From positions 1 through 64,000 of the forward strand of contig JAZKGQ010000023.1 of the NCBI GenBank assembly GCA_040385825.1: a stretch of 64,000 nucleotides of DNA, given 5' to 3'. This document shows, piece by piece, positions 46,118 through 55,441 of the stretch (positions are counted from its first letter, which is position 1; each line of letters starts with the position of its first letter). Below the pieces are notes generated by a model. The model saw only the letters and a program-made list of their open reading frames with translations, was not told the DNA's origin and searched no databases. The position numbers were made by a program, and so were the translations under genes. This stretch comes from JANNNF01 sp040385825. GTDB taxonomy: Bacteria > Pseudomonadota > Alphaproteobacteria > Rhodobacterales > Rhodobacteraceae.

Positions 46118-47538
46118 CAGGCCGCCGATCCGCCGATGGTCAGCCCGCCGATCATCAATGTGGGCTGGCCGACGCCCACCGGCACCCATTGCCCGGCCTT
46201 GCCGCAATTGCCGATGCCGGGGTCCAGCGCCAGATCATTGCCGATGGCGCGGATGGCCTTCAGCGCCGTGGCCCCGTCGCCGATCAGCGTGGCCCCCTTG
46301 ACCGCTTGCCCCACGCGGCCATTCTGCACGCGGTAGGCCTCGGTGCAGGAAAACACGAACTTGCCGTTGGTGATGTCGACCTGACCACCGCCAAAGCCGA
46401 CCGCATAGATGCCGTCCTTCAGCCCCGCCAGAATATCGGCCGGGTCATCGGTGCCTGCCAGCATGTAGGTGTTGGTCATCCGGGGCATCGGAATATGGGC
46501 ATAGCTTTCGCGCCGCCCGTTGCCGGTGGGGGCCACGCCCATCAGGCGGGCGTTCTGGCGATCCTGCATGTAGCCGACCAGAATGCCGTCCTCGATCAGC
46601 ACGTTGCGCCCTGACCGCATGCCTTCGTCGTCGATCGAGATTGACCCGCGCCGGTCGGGCAGGGTGCCGTCATCCAGCACCGTCACCCCCGGCGCCGCGA
46701 TCCGCTGGCCCATCAGACCGGCAAAGGCCGAAGTTTGCTTGCGGTTGAAATCACCCTCCAGACCATGCCCGATGGCCTCGTGCAGCAAGATGCCGGGCCA
46801 GCCGGGGCCAAGCACCACATCCATCACGCCCGCAGGCGCAGGCACGGCATCAAGGTTGACAAGGGCGATCCGCAGCGCCTCGCGCACCATCGGCTGCCAG
46901 GTGCCGGGCAGCATCAGCCGGGCAAGCCCGTGCCGCCCGCCGCCGCCCATGCCGCCCTGTTCGCGGCGGCCTTCGTGTTCGACGATCACTGAGACGTTGA
47001 TCCGCGCCATCGGCCGGATGTCGGACAGGCGGATGCCTTCGGGGCGCAGGATTTCCACCTCTTGCAGGCCTGCGCTGATGGTGGCGGACACCTGGATGAC
47101 GCGGGGGTCAAGGGCGCGGGCGAAGGCGTCGATCTCGCGCAGCATCTCGATCTTCACGGCGAAGGTGGCATCCGCCATCGGGTCCGCGTCAGAGTAAAGC
47201 CGCGCATTGGTGCCCTGCGGCGCATCGGCCAGAATTCCGCCACCATCGCCCACGGCCAGACGCGCGGTTTCGGACGCGCGGCGCAGCGCCTTTTCCGACA
47301 GTTCGGTCGAATGGGCATAGCCTGCGACCTCGCCCTTCACCGCGCGCAGGCCAAAACCTTCGGAGGCATCGTAGCTGGCGTTCTTGATCCGGCCATCGTC
47401 CAGAACGATGGCTTCGGACCGCTTGCGTTCCACAAACAACTCGCCATCTTCGGCACCGGCGGTGGCGGCGCGCAGGATCTGCAGGGCTGCGGCCTCGTCC
47501 AGATGCGTCTCGAACGGACGGAAAGGGGCATCAGTCAT
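46117..47538 (-). CDS. tldD: Metalloprotease TldD
   Basis: 473 residues from the ATG at 47538 (MTDAPFRPFE); an upstream in-frame extension is unlikely. The zinc motif HEAIGHGLEGD lies near residue 253, with later cysteine-containing FVFSCTEAYRVQNGRV and a C-terminal GNCGKAGQWVPVGVGQPTLMIGG, the family signature. TldD works with PmbA (TldE) to degrade or mature peptides such as antitoxins and modified microcins; the partner gene is not in this window. It is divergent from the oxidase cluster. Confidence 0.93.
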   Translation of the reverse strand: MTDAPFRPFETHLDEAAALQILRAATAGAEDGELFVERKRSEAIVLDDGRIKNASYDASEGFGLRAVKGEVAGYAHSTELSEKALRRASETARLAVGDGGGILADAPQGTNARLYSDADPMADATFAVKIEMLREIDAFARALDPRVIQVSATISAGLQEVEILRPEGIRLSDIRPMARINVSVIVEHEGRREQGGMGGGGRHGLARLMLPGTWQPMVREALRIALVNLDAVPAPAGVMDVVLGPGWPGILLHEAIGHGLEGDFNRKQTSAFAGLMGQRIAAPGVTVLDDGTLPDRRGSISIDDEGMRSGRNVLIEDGILVGYMQDRQNARLMGVAPTGNGRRESYAHIPMPRMTNTYMLAGTDDPADILAGLKDGIYAVGFGGGQVDITNGKFVFSCTEAYRVQNGRVGQAVKGATLIGDGATALKAIRAIGNDLALDPGIGNCGKAGQWVPVGVGQPTLMIGGLTIGGSAA

Positions 47539-47709
47539 GCGGGCATTCCTTGAATAGGGCCGAAGGGCGCTGCTTTGTCGCAACGGTTTTGCTTGTCGCG
47601 CAGCCCCTAATATGGTTTCAACGGCTGCGATAACAACGGGATTCTGCCAAGGTTGGCATGACCCCCGCAAGCGGCAGACAAGCCGCGCTTTCGATACGGG
47701 AAATTGACC

Positions 47710-48621
47710 ATGCGCCTTCGCCCCCTTGCCAACGGTTTCGCAGCAGCCACAGTTGCCACATTGATGTCGGGGGCGGCGTTCGCGCAGCAATCCCTTGAAA
47801 TCGTGGGGCAGCCGATTGACAAACTGACCGGGTTCCAGCCTGCCGTCACTGAAATGGCCAATGATCTGCAATGGCTAGACCAGGCCATGCTTATCCTGAT
47901 CACCATAATTTCGGTGTTCGTGACGGCCTTGCTGGTGATTGTGGCCATCCGCTTCAACGCGCGCCGCAACCCCAAACCCGCGACCTTCACCCACAATTCG
48001 CCGCTGGAAGTGGTCTGGACACTGGTGCCGATCGTCATTCTGGTGGTTCTGGGGGCGTTCTCGCTGCCGATCCTGTGGAAGTCGCAGGAAATTCCGGTGG
48101 CCGATATCACCATCAAGGCCACCGGCTATCAGTGGTACTGGGGCTATGAATATGTCGGCGAGGATGTGGCGTTTGACAGCTACATGATCGGCTCGCCCGC
48201 AACGGGCGGCGACAACATGATGACGCCCGAGGTGGAACAGCAACTGAAGGCCGCCGGCTATGCCAAGGAACAGTTCCTGCTGGCGACCGACACCGCGATT
48301 GTGGTGCCGGTTGGCAAGACCATCGTGATGCAGGTGACCGGGGCCGATGTGATTCATTCGTGGACGATCCCGGCCTTTGGCGTCAAGCAGGACGGGGTTC
48401 CGGGCCGTCTGGCGCAACTGTGGTTCAAGGCAGACCGCGAGGGCATCTATTTCGGCCAGTGCTCGGAACTGTGCGGCCTGAACCACGCCTACATGCCGAT
48501 CACCGTCAAGGTGGTGTCCGAGGCGACCTATGCAACCTGGCTTGCGTCGGCCAAGGCGGGCAATGTGCTGCTGTCGGAGAATGCGGCGACCAGGCAGGTG
48601 GAACTGGCCGCCAGCAACTGA
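47710..48621 (+). CDS. ctaC: Cytochrome c oxidase subunit II
   Basis: 303 residues from the ATG at 47710. An N-terminal signal-like segment is followed by two membrane helices (MLILITIISVFVTALLVIVA and VPIVILVVLGAFSLPIL). The periplasmic cupredoxin domain carries the CuA site: an upstream His in VIHSWTIPAFG and the CSELCGLNHAYM cluster near residue 253. Electrons from cytochrome c enter the oxidase here. It opens the oxidase biogenesis cluster and is divergent from tldD. Confidence 0.95.
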   Translation: MRLRPLANGFAAATVATLMSGAAFAQQSLEIVGQPIDKLTGFQPAVTEMANDLQWLDQAMLILITIISVFVTALLVIVAIRFNARRNPKPATFTHNSPLEVVWTLVPIVILVVLGAFSLPILWKSQEIPVADITIKATGYQWYWGYEYVGEDVAFDSYMIGSPATGGDNMMTPEVEQQLKAAGYAKEQFLLATDTAIVVPVGKTIVMQVTGADVIHSWTIPAFGVKQDGVPGRLAQLWFKADREGIYFGQCSELCGLNHAYMPITVKVVSEATYATWLASAKAGNVLLSENAATRQVELAASN

Positions 48622-48766
48622 ACGCGCGCAGGCCGAGGCCGACGCAAGGCCAGAGGCTGCGATCAACGGACCCCGGCGCGCTCTGGCGCCGATCTCTGGC
48701 CACGAACTCTGGCCACGGGTGCGGCCCCTTGCCGGGGCCGTGGCCCTTAGCGGAAGACAGGATGGA

Positions 48767-49714
48767 ATGACCGATATCGGTGCCTTTGATGAAACGTCTG
48801 CGGGCGGGCCTGCCGAGGCCAGCTTTGGCGACTATGTGCAGTTGCTGAAGCCGCGCGTCATGTCGCTGGTGGTGTTCACGGCGCTGGTGGGCCTGCTGGT
48901 GGCCCCGGTGTCGATGCACCCGGTCGAGGTGTTTGCATCCGTGCTGTTCATCGCCCTCGGGGCGGGGGCGTCAGGTGCGCTGAACATGTGGTGGGACGCC
49001 GACATCGACGCCGTGATGAAGCGCACGATGGGCCGCCCGGTGCCCGCAGGCAAGGTGCAGCCCGGCGAGGCGCTGGCCATCGGTCTGGCGCTGTCGGGCA
49101 TTTCGGTGGTGATGCTGGGCCTGGCCGCGAATCTGGCGGCGGCGGCCCTGCTGGCCTTCACGATCTTTTTCTACGCCGTCGTCTATTCGATCTGGCTGAA
49201 ACGCGCCACGCCGCAGAACATCGTGATCGGCGGGGCGGCGGGGGCCTTTCCGCCCATGGTGGGCTGGGTCTGTGCAACGGGGTCGGTGTCGATCGAGGCT
49301 GCGCTGATGTTCGCCGTGATCTTCATGTGGACGCCGCCGCATTTCTGGGCGCTGGCGCTGTTCATGAAGGAAGATTACCACAAGGCCGGCGTGCCGATGC
49401 TGACCGTGACCCACGGGCGCAAGGCGACGCGGACGCATATTCTGGTCTACACGGTGCTGCTGGCCCCGGTGGCGATCTGGGCGGCGCTGACCTCGATCGG
49501 CGGGCCGCTGACGCTGGCGGTCACGCTGGCGTTGAACGGCTGGTTCCTGATCGGCGCATGGCGCATTCGGGCGCGCGACGAAACGGTCGCCGAGGCCGAC
49601 AAATATGCGGTCGAGAAGGCGTTTTTCCGCTTTTCGCTGCTGTATCTGTTCCTGCAATTCACGGCCTATCTGGTCGAGGCAGGGTTGAAGCCTTACGGGC
49701 TTGGAGGGTGGTAA
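48767..49714 (+). CDS. ctaB: Protoheme IX farnesyltransferase (heme o synthase)
   Basis: 315 residues from the ATG at 48767. The polyprenyl-diphosphate motif NMWWDADIDAVMKRT near residue 67 carries the Asp residues that bind farnesyl diphosphate through Mg. About eight or nine membrane helices follow, with TPPHFWALALF typical of CtaB. It makes heme o, the precursor of heme a for the oxidase. An in-frame extension back to 48530 overlaps ctaC and is rejected. Confidence 0.95.
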   Translation: MTDIGAFDETSAGGPAEASFGDYVQLLKPRVMSLVVFTALVGLLVAPVSMHPVEVFASVLFIALGAGASGALNMWWDADIDAVMKRTMGRPVPAGKVQPGEALAIGLALSGISVVMLGLAANLAAAALLAFTIFFYAVVYSIWLKRATPQNIVIGGAAGAFPPMVGWVCATGSVSIEAALMFAVIFMWTPPHFWALALFMKEDYHKAGVPMLTVTHGRKATRTHILVYTVLLAPVAIWAALTSIGGPLTLAVTLALNGWFLIGAWRIRARDETVAEADKYAVEKAFFRFSLLYLFLQFTAYLVEAGLKPYGLGGW

Positions 49715-49715
49715 G

Positions 49716-49940
49716 ATGAGCTTTCGTCCGCAGCATGAACTGCACAGGCGGCGATTTGGCCGCAATCTTGGGGTGGGGCTGGTGCTGGTCAGCTTCGTGG
49801 TCCTGGTGTTTGCCCTGACGGTGGTCAAGGTGACGCGCGGTGAGCCGATGAAGGGGTACGGCGCCGGGGACGGGTTTTCGATGGCGCCCGCCGCCGCCGA
49901 TGCGGCGGCCGCGCCGAAAGCGCCGGGGGTTCAGCCATGA
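49716..49940 (+). CDS. Small single-helix membrane protein between ctaB and ctaG
   Basis: 74 residues. A basic N-terminus (HELHRRRFGRN) leads into one membrane helix (LGVGLVLVSFVVLVFALTVV), followed by a short Ala/Pro-rich periplasmic tail. A small gene at this place is common in Rhodobacter and Paracoccus oxidase operons and is sometimes called CoxF. Its start follows the ctaB stop by one base, and its end overlaps ctaG by 4 bases, so an assembly role is likely though unproven. Confidence 0.82.
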   Translation: MSFRPQHELHRRRFGRNLGVGLVLVSFVVLVFALTVVKVTRGEPMKGYGAGDGFSMAPAAADAAAAPKAPGVQP

Positions 49941-50521
49941 TCCTTCCCGCGCTTCAGGGGCCAAAACGGACCGCTGCCCAGCTTGTGCTGGTGGTGGCGA
50001 CCATGACGGCGCTGTCCTTTGCGGCGGTTCCGTTCTACGACTGGTTCTGCCGCACCACCGGCTATGGCGGCACACCGCTGGTGTCATCGACCGGGGCGGA
50101 TGAGGTGCTGGACCAGACCGTGACCGTGCGGTTCGATGCGTCACTGGATGCCGGGATGCCCTGGGAGTTCAAGCCGCAGGTCGACAAGATGGACGTGCGG
50201 ATCGGCGAGACGTCCCTTGCCTTCTACGAGGCCTACAATCCCTCTGACCGCGTGGTGGCGGGGACGGCGTCCTACAATGTGTCCCCCGATCAGGCGGGGG
50301 GCTTTTTCACCAAGATCGACTGCTTCTGCTTTACCCAGCAGGTTTTGCAGCCGGGGGAACGCGTGCTGATGCCGGTCAGCTTCTTTGTCGATCCGGCCAT
50401 GGTGACTGACCGCGAGGCCAATGTGATCAAGGTGATCACGCTGTCCTATACTTTTTACGAAACGCCGCTGCCTGATGCGCAGGCGGCTCTTGCCCCGGCA
50501 ACGTCCGAGGCGGTAAACTGA
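49937..50521 (+). CDS. ctaG: Cytochrome c oxidase copper assembly protein (Cox11)
   Basis: 194 residues. One N-terminal membrane helix (VLVVATMTALSFAAVPFYDWFC) anchors a periplasmic immunoglobulin-like domain. The copper-binding motif CFCFTQ lies at about residue 131 and a further Cys near the helix end (FCRTTGYGG) completes the family pattern. It delivers Cu(I) to the CuB site of subunit I. It is translationally coupled to the preceding small gene and followed by ctaE. Confidence 0.95.
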   Translation: MILPALQGPKRTAAQLVLVVATMTALSFAAVPFYDWFCRTTGYGGTPLVSSTGADEVLDQTVTVRFDASLDAGMPWEFKPQVDKMDVRIGETSLAFYEAYNPSDRVVAGTASYNVSPDQAGGFFTKIDCFCFTQQVLQPGERVLMPVSFFVDPAMVTDREANVIKVITLSYTFYETPLPDAQAALAPATSEAVN

Positions 50522-50546
50522 CAAGAACCTTGAGGGAACCCACGCT

Positions 50547-51347
50547 ATGGCCCATGCCAAGAACCACGACTATCACGTTCTGCCGCCGTCGATCTGGCCG
50601 TTTCTCGGCGCGCTTGGCGGCTTCATCATGCTGTTTGGCTCTGTGCTGTGGATGAAAGGCTCGTCGCCCTGGCTGGGGCTGATCGGTCTGGCGATGGTGC
50701 TGTATGTGATGTTCGCCTGGTGGTCCGACGTGATCCGGGAATCCCATGCAGGGGATCATACGCCTGTCGTGGTGATCGGCCTGCGCTACGGGTTCATCAT
50801 GTTCATCATGTCGGAAGTGATGTTCTTTGCCGCCTGGTTCTGGACCTTCTTCAAGCATGCCATGTACCCGATGGGGCCGCTGTCGCCCGCGATCGACGGC
50901 GTCTGGCCGCCCGCAGGCATCGAGACGTTCGATCCCTGGCACCTGCCGCTTATCAACACGCTGATCCTGCTGTGTTCGGGCGCTGCGGCGACCTGGGCGC
51001 ATCATGCGCTTGTGCATGAAAACAACCGCAAGGATCTGGTCAACGGGCTGATCCTTGCGATCGGGCTTGGCGTGCTGTTCACCTTCTTCCAGTACTATGA
51101 ATACAGCCATGCCACCTTCGGCTTTGCCGGCAACATCTATGGTGCTGCCTTCTTCATGGCGACCGGCTTTCACGGGTTCCATGTGCTGATCGGCACGATC
51201 TTTCTGACTGTCTGCCTCATCCGCGCGCTGAAGGGGCATTTCACGCCCGAACGCCATGTCGGGTTCGAGGCTGCGGCCTGGTACTGGCACTTTGTTGACG
51301 TGGTCTGGCTGTTCCTGTTTGCCGCCGTCTACGTCTGGGGTCAGTAA
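50547..51347 (+). CDS. ctaE: Cytochrome c oxidase subunit III
   Basis: 266 residues with seven predicted membrane helices. Characteristic segments are ESHAGDHTPVV, FIMFIMSEVMFFAAWFWTFFKHA with its conserved Glu, and the C-terminal AAWYWHFVDVVWLFLFAAVY. Subunit III stabilises proton uptake into the oxidase. Its stop is followed by an intrinsic terminator at 51431-51464, so the oxidase operon probably ends here in part. Confidence 0.95.
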   Translation: MAHAKNHDYHVLPPSIWPFLGALGGFIMLFGSVLWMKGSSPWLGLIGLAMVLYVMFAWWSDVIRESHAGDHTPVVVIGLRYGFIMFIMSEVMFFAAWFWTFFKHAMYPMGPLSPAIDGVWPPAGIETFDPWHLPLINTLILLCSGAAATWAHHALVHENNRKDLVNGLILAIGLGVLFTFFQYYEYSHATFGFAGNIYGAAFFMATGFHGFHVLIGTIFLTVCLIRALKGHFTPERHVGFEAAAWYWHFVDVVWLFLFAAVYVWGQ

Positions 51348-51430
51348 GGTCTGGGTCAGTACGGCTCGGGGTCAGTCAACGCCGGCCCCGGCAACCAGCG
51401 GTCAGCCCTGCGGGCGGGGCCTTGGCACTG

Positions 51431-51464
51431 AAAAAGGGCGCGGGTCGCAGGGCCCGCGCTTTTT
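51431..51464 (+). terminator. Intrinsic terminator after ctaE
   Basis: GCGCGGG (51438-51444) and CCCGCGC (51453-51459) form a 7-bp stem with an 8-base loop, preceded by AAAAA and followed directly by TTTTT, as expected of a Rho-independent terminator. Confidence 0.82.
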
Positions 51465-51500
51465 GCGTAGCAGATTTTGCATCACGGGAATGGGGACGCC

Positions 51501-52184
51501 ATGGTCCGATCTTACTTGTTTGCGCTGGTTCTGGGGCTGGGGGGCGGGGTGGTGCTGATCGCCCTTGGCCTGTGGCAACTTCAGCGGCTGGAATGGAAAC
51601 AAGCCATCATGGCGGATGCCGCGGCGATGATCGCGTCGGCGCCGGTGGCGCTGTCGGCGGCGCCTGATCCTGTGGCCGACCGCTATCGCGCCGTGCAGGT
51701 GTCGGGGCGGTTTCTGGGGCCGGAGGCGCATGTGCTGACCTCGTTCCGCGAGGCCGGGCCGGGCTATCTGGTGATCGCCGCCTTCCAGACGGCAGACGGG
51801 CGGCGGATTCTGGTCGACCGGGGCTTTGTGCCCCAGGATCAGAAAACCACCCCCCGCCCGCCGACCGCGGCTACGGCCGAGGTCACGGTGCTGGGCAACC
51901 TGAACTGGCCCGATGATGTGACCTCGTCCACCCCGCCCTATGATGCGACCCGCGCCATCTGGTATGGCCGCGATGTTGCGGGCATTGCCGCCCTGTTGCA
52001 GACCGAACCCCTGCTGATCATCGCGCGCAGCGACACCGGGAGCGGGATCGTGTCGCAACCAGTCACGACAGCCGGGTTTCGCAATGACCATCTGATGTAT
52101 GCCATGACATGGTTTTCGCTGGCTGCAACCTGGCTGGTGATGACACTGTATCTTGGCTGGCGTATCAGAGCGCGGACAGTGTGA
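51501..52184 (+). CDS. surf1: SURF1-family oxidase assembly protein
   Basis: 227 residues from the ATG at 51501. Two membrane helices flank a periplasmic domain. The first is LFALVLGLGGGVVLIALGLWQLQRLEWKQ, a SURF1 hallmark, and the second sits in MYAMTWFSLAATWLVMTLYLGW. Internal segments FREAGPGYLVIAAF and ILVDRGFVP are also typical. SURF1 assists insertion of heme a into subunit I. It follows the ctaE terminator and is 10 bases ahead of thrC. Confidence 0.92.
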   Translation: MVRSYLFALVLGLGGGVVLIALGLWQLQRLEWKQAIMADAAAMIASAPVALSAAPDPVADRYRAVQVSGRFLGPEAHVLTSFREAGPGYLVIAAFQTADGRRILVDRGFVPQDQKTTPRPPTAATAEVTVLGNLNWPDDVTSSTPPYDATRAIWYGRDVAGIAALLQTEPLLIIARSDTGSGIVSQPVTTAGFRNDHLMYAMTWFSLAATWLVMTLYLGWRIRARTV

Positions 52185-52194
52185 GGCCGATCCG

Positions 52195-53580
52195 ATGAAA
52201 TACATCTCTACCCGTGGCACCGCCCCCGTTCTGGGCTTTGGCGAGGCGATGATGACGGGCCTTGCCCGCGACGGTGGCCTGTATGTGCCCGATGCCGTGC
52301 CGGTGATGCCACAGGCCGAGATCGCGGCGCTGGCGGGCCTGCCCTATGAGGAGGTGGCCTTTCGCGTGATGCGCCCCTATCTGGGCGGGTTTTTCGGCGA
52401 TGACGAGTTTCGCGGGCTGATCGACGCGGCCTATGCCAATTTCGGCCACGCCGCCCGCGCGCCGATGGTGCAACTGGCGTCCAACCATTTCCTGCTGGAA
52501 CTGTTCCACGGCCCGACCTTGGCGTTCAAGGACTTTGCCATGCAGTTGATCGGCCAGATGATGCAGGCCGCCCTTGCCAAGACGGGGCAGCGGATCACCA
52601 TTGTCGGCGCCACCTCGGGCGATACCGGGTCTGCGGCGATGGAGGCGTTCCGGGGGCTGTCAGCCGTCGATCTGTTCATCCTGTTCCCGCAGGGCCGGGT
52701 GTCGGATGTGCAGCGCCGCCAGATGACGACTCCGGTTGAGCCAAACGTGCATGCGCTGGCGATCGCGGGCGATTTCGACGATGCCCAGGCCCGCGTGAAG
52801 GACATGTTCAACGATTTCGCCTTCCGCGATGGTGTGCGGCTGGCGGGGGTGAACAGCATCAACTGGGCGCGGGTTCTGGCGCAGGTGGTGTATTATTTCT
52901 ACGCGGCGGTGGCATTGGGTGCACCTGCGCGGGCGGTCAGCTTTACCGTGCCGACCGGGAATTTTGGCGATATATTTGCAGGCTACATCGCGCGCCGCAT
53001 GGGTCTGCCGATTGAAAAGCTGGTGATCGCGACCAACCAGAACGACATTCTGGACCGGGCGCTGCGGTCGGGCGATTACGCGACCAATGGGGTCAAACCC
53101 TCGATCAGCCCGTCGATGGACATTCAGGTCAGCTCCAATTTTGAACGCGCGCTGTTTGATGCCTACGGGCGCGACGGGGCGGCGATTTCGGCGCTGATGG
53201 CGGACCTGAAGGCCGGGGGCTTTCGCATTTCCCAAGGCGCGCTGGAAACCCTGCGCGCGACCTTCGCCTCGGGCCGCTGTTCCGAAGAGGAAACCACCCA
53301 GACCATCCGCGCCGCCTTTGCGCAGACCGGAGAAATCCTGTGCCCGCATTCGGCTGTTGGTGTAAACGTGGCGATGGATCACCTGACCACCACCCCGATG
53401 ATCACCCTTGCCACCGCCCATCCCGCCAAATTCCCTGATGCGGTGCAGGCGGCCATCGGCATCCGCCCCGATCTGCCCACCCGCATGGGCGATCTGTTTG
53501 CCAAACCCGAACGCATGACGCCGGTGCCGAACGATCTGGCCGCGTTGCAAGCTCTTGTCCGTGAAAGGATCGCCCGTTGA
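52195..53580 (+). CDS. thrC: Threonine synthase
   Basis: 461 residues from the ATG at 52195. The N-terminal MKYISTRGTAP is a family hallmark. The PLP-binding Lys is in HGPTLAFKDFAMQ near residue 110, with the phosphate-binding loop GATSGDTGSAAMEAF further on. It converts O-phosphohomoserine to threonine. The next gene starts with a TTG that overlaps its TGA stop, so the two are translationally coupled. Confidence 0.95.
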   Translation: MKYISTRGTAPVLGFGEAMMTGLARDGGLYVPDAVPVMPQAEIAALAGLPYEEVAFRVMRPYLGGFFGDDEFRGLIDAAYANFGHAARAPMVQLASNHFLLELFHGPTLAFKDFAMQLIGQMMQAALAKTGQRITIVGATSGDTGSAAMEAFRGLSAVDLFILFPQGRVSDVQRRQMTTPVEPNVHALAIAGDFDDAQARVKDMFNDFAFRDGVRLAGVNSINWARVLAQVVYYFYAAVALGAPARAVSFTVPTGNFGDIFAGYIARRMGLPIEKLVIATNQNDILDRALRSGDYATNGVKPSISPSMDIQVSSNFERALFDAYGRDGAAISALMADLKAGGFRISQGALETLRATFASGRCSEEETTQTIRAAFAQTGEILCPHSAVGVNVAMDHLTTTPMITLATAHPAKFPDAVQAAIGIRPDLPTRMGDLFAKPERMTPVPNDLAALQALVRERIAR

Positions 53581-54836
53581 CCCTGCGCCTTGCGACTTTG
53601 CCCAATGGCTTTCGGATCGTGACCGAAACCATGCCCGGCTTCAAATCGGCCTCCATCGGCGTCTGGGTCGGCGCGGGCGGGCGGCATGAGCGGGTCGAAC
53701 AGAACGGCATCGCGCATTTTCTGGAACACATGGCCTTCAAGGGCACCAAAAAACGCAGCGCGCTGCAAATCGCCGAAGCGGTCGAGGATGTGGGCGGCTA
53801 CATCAACGCCTATACCAGCCGCGAGATGACGGCCTATTACGCGCGGGTGTTGTCCGCGGATGTGGAACTGGCGCTGGACGTGATTTCCGACATCGTGCTG
53901 AACCCGGTGTTCGACAAGAAGGAAATCGAAACCGAACGCCATGTGATCTTGCAGGAAATCGGGCAGGCGCTGGATACCCCCGACGACATCATCTTTGACT
54001 GGCTGCAAGAGGTGTCCTATCCGGATCAGCCCTTTGGCCGCACCATCCTGGGGCCGGAAGAACGCGTCAGCAGCTTTACCCGCAAGGATCTGCTGAAGTT
54101 CGTCGGCGAGCATTACGGTCCCGATCAGATGATCCTGTCGGCGGCAGGTGGCATCGACCACGACGCCATCGTGGCGCAGGCGACCGACATCTTTGGCGGG
54201 CTGAAACCGGTCGGCAATTCCCTGCTGGCCCCGGCCAGTTTCGCGGGGGGCGAGCGGCGCGAGGACAAGGCGCTGGAGCAGGTGCATTTCGCCCTGTCCT
54301 TCGAGGCCCCCGGCTATCGCGCCCCCGATGTCTATACCGCCCAGGTCTATGCGACCGCCATGGGGGGCGGCATGTCCAGCCGCCTGTTCCAGAAAATCCG
54401 CGAAGAACGGGGTCTGTGCTATTCGATCTTCGCCCAGTCGGGGGCCTATGAGGATACGGGGCAGGTCACGGTCTATGCCGGCACGTCGGCCGAGGAGATC
54501 GGCGATCTGACGGCGCTGACGGTGCAGGAACTGAAACGCGCCGCCGATGACATGTCCGAGGCCGAGGTGGCGCGGGCGCGGGCGCAGTTGAAGGCAGGCT
54601 TGCTGATGGGGCTGGAAAGCCCGTCGTCGCGCGCCGAACGCAATGCGCGGCTGCTGGTCATCTACAACCGGGTGCCCGATGTCGACGAGGCCGTGGCCCG
54701 GATCGATGCCGTGACCACGCCCGATGTGCGCAGCTATGCGGGCCAGATGGTCGGCGCACGATCGGCCATGGCGCTGTATGGTCCCATCGGCAACGCACCG
54801 GGGATCGAGGAGATCCGCAAAGGCCTTGCGGCCTGA
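53577..54836 (+). CDS. M16-family zinc peptidase (mitochondrial processing peptidase-like)
   Basis: 419 residues from a TTG start overlapping the thrC stop (TTGA). The inverted zinc motif HFLEH lies at about residue 45 with the distal Glu in EVED and ETERHVI. Later parts include ERGLCYSIFAQSGAYEDTG, the family C-terminal half. It degrades or processes peptides and may be cytoplasmic or periplasmic; no signal peptide is visible. A homologue beside thrC and surf1 is common in this family of bacteria. Confidence 0.92.
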   Translation: MTLRLATLPNGFRIVTETMPGFKSASIGVWVGAGGRHERVEQNGIAHFLEHMAFKGTKKRSALQIAEAVEDVGGYINAYTSREMTAYYARVLSADVELALDVISDIVLNPVFDKKEIETERHVILQEIGQALDTPDDIIFDWLQEVSYPDQPFGRTILGPEERVSSFTRKDLLKFVGEHYGPDQMILSAAGGIDHDAIVAQATDIFGGLKPVGNSLLAPASFAGGERREDKALEQVHFALSFEAPGYRAPDVYTAQVYATAMGGGMSSRLFQKIREERGLCYSIFAQSGAYEDTGQVTVYAGTSAEEIGDLTALTVQELKRAADDMSEAEVARARAQLKAGLLMGLESPSSRAERNARLLVIYNRVPDVDEAVARIDAVTTPDVRSYAGQMVGARSAMALYGPIGNAPGIEEIRKGLAA

Positions 54837-55420
54837 TGCTGGGCTGGCGCCGCAAGGTCCGGGTTGAAACCGAACGCATGACCTTGCGGCTGCCGACCCA
54901 TTCCGACTGGGCGCAATGGGCCGCGCTGCGCAATGCCAGCGCCGCCTTTCTGACCCCGTGGGAACCCGTCTGGGCCAATGATCATCTGACGCGGCGCGCC
55001 TTTACCAACCGGGTCTACTGGGCCGCCCGCGCCGAGGCCCAGGGTACGGCGCTGCCCTTGCTGCTGATCCGGCGGCAGGATCAGGCGCTGCTTGGCGCGC
55101 TGACGCTGGACAACATCCGGCGCGGGCCGTCGCAGGCGGGCACGCTTGGCTACTGGATGGGCGCGCCCTTTGCGCGGATGGGCTTCATGCGCGAGGCCAT
55201 TCTGGCCGTCACGCACCACGCCTTTGCCAACATGGATGTCAGCCGGCTGGAGGCTGCCTGCCTGCCCGAAAACGCGGCCTCGCGCGGCGTGCTGGAAAAA
55301 TGCGGCTTCAAGTATGAAGGCGTCGCGCAAAGCTATCTGCAGATCAACGGGCGCTGGCGCAACCATGTGCTTTACGCCAATTTGCGGTTCGACCGGCGCG
55401 GGCGGACGGATGTGGGCTGA
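54836..55420 (+). CDS. RimJ/RimL-type GNAT acetyltransferase
   Basis: 194 residues. The opening RVETERMTLRLPTHSDWAQWA and the acetyl-CoA region LGYWMGAPFARMGFMREAI are typical of RimJ/RimL N-terminal acetyltransferases, as is the closing segment LPENAASRGVLEKCGFKYEGVA. It probably acetylates a protein or small-molecule amine. Its ATG shares a base with the M16 stop (TGATG). Confidence 0.9.
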   Translation: MLGWRRKVRVETERMTLRLPTHSDWAQWAALRNASAAFLTPWEPVWANDHLTRRAFTNRVYWAARAEAQGTALPLLLIRRQDQALLGALTLDNIRRGPSQAGTLGYWMGAPFARMGFMREAILAVTHHAFANMDVSRLEAACLPENAASRGVLEKCGFKYEGVAQSYLQINGRWRNHVLYANLRFDRRGRTDVG

Positions 55421-55441
55421 CGCGCGCCCAAGGAGGCCCCC

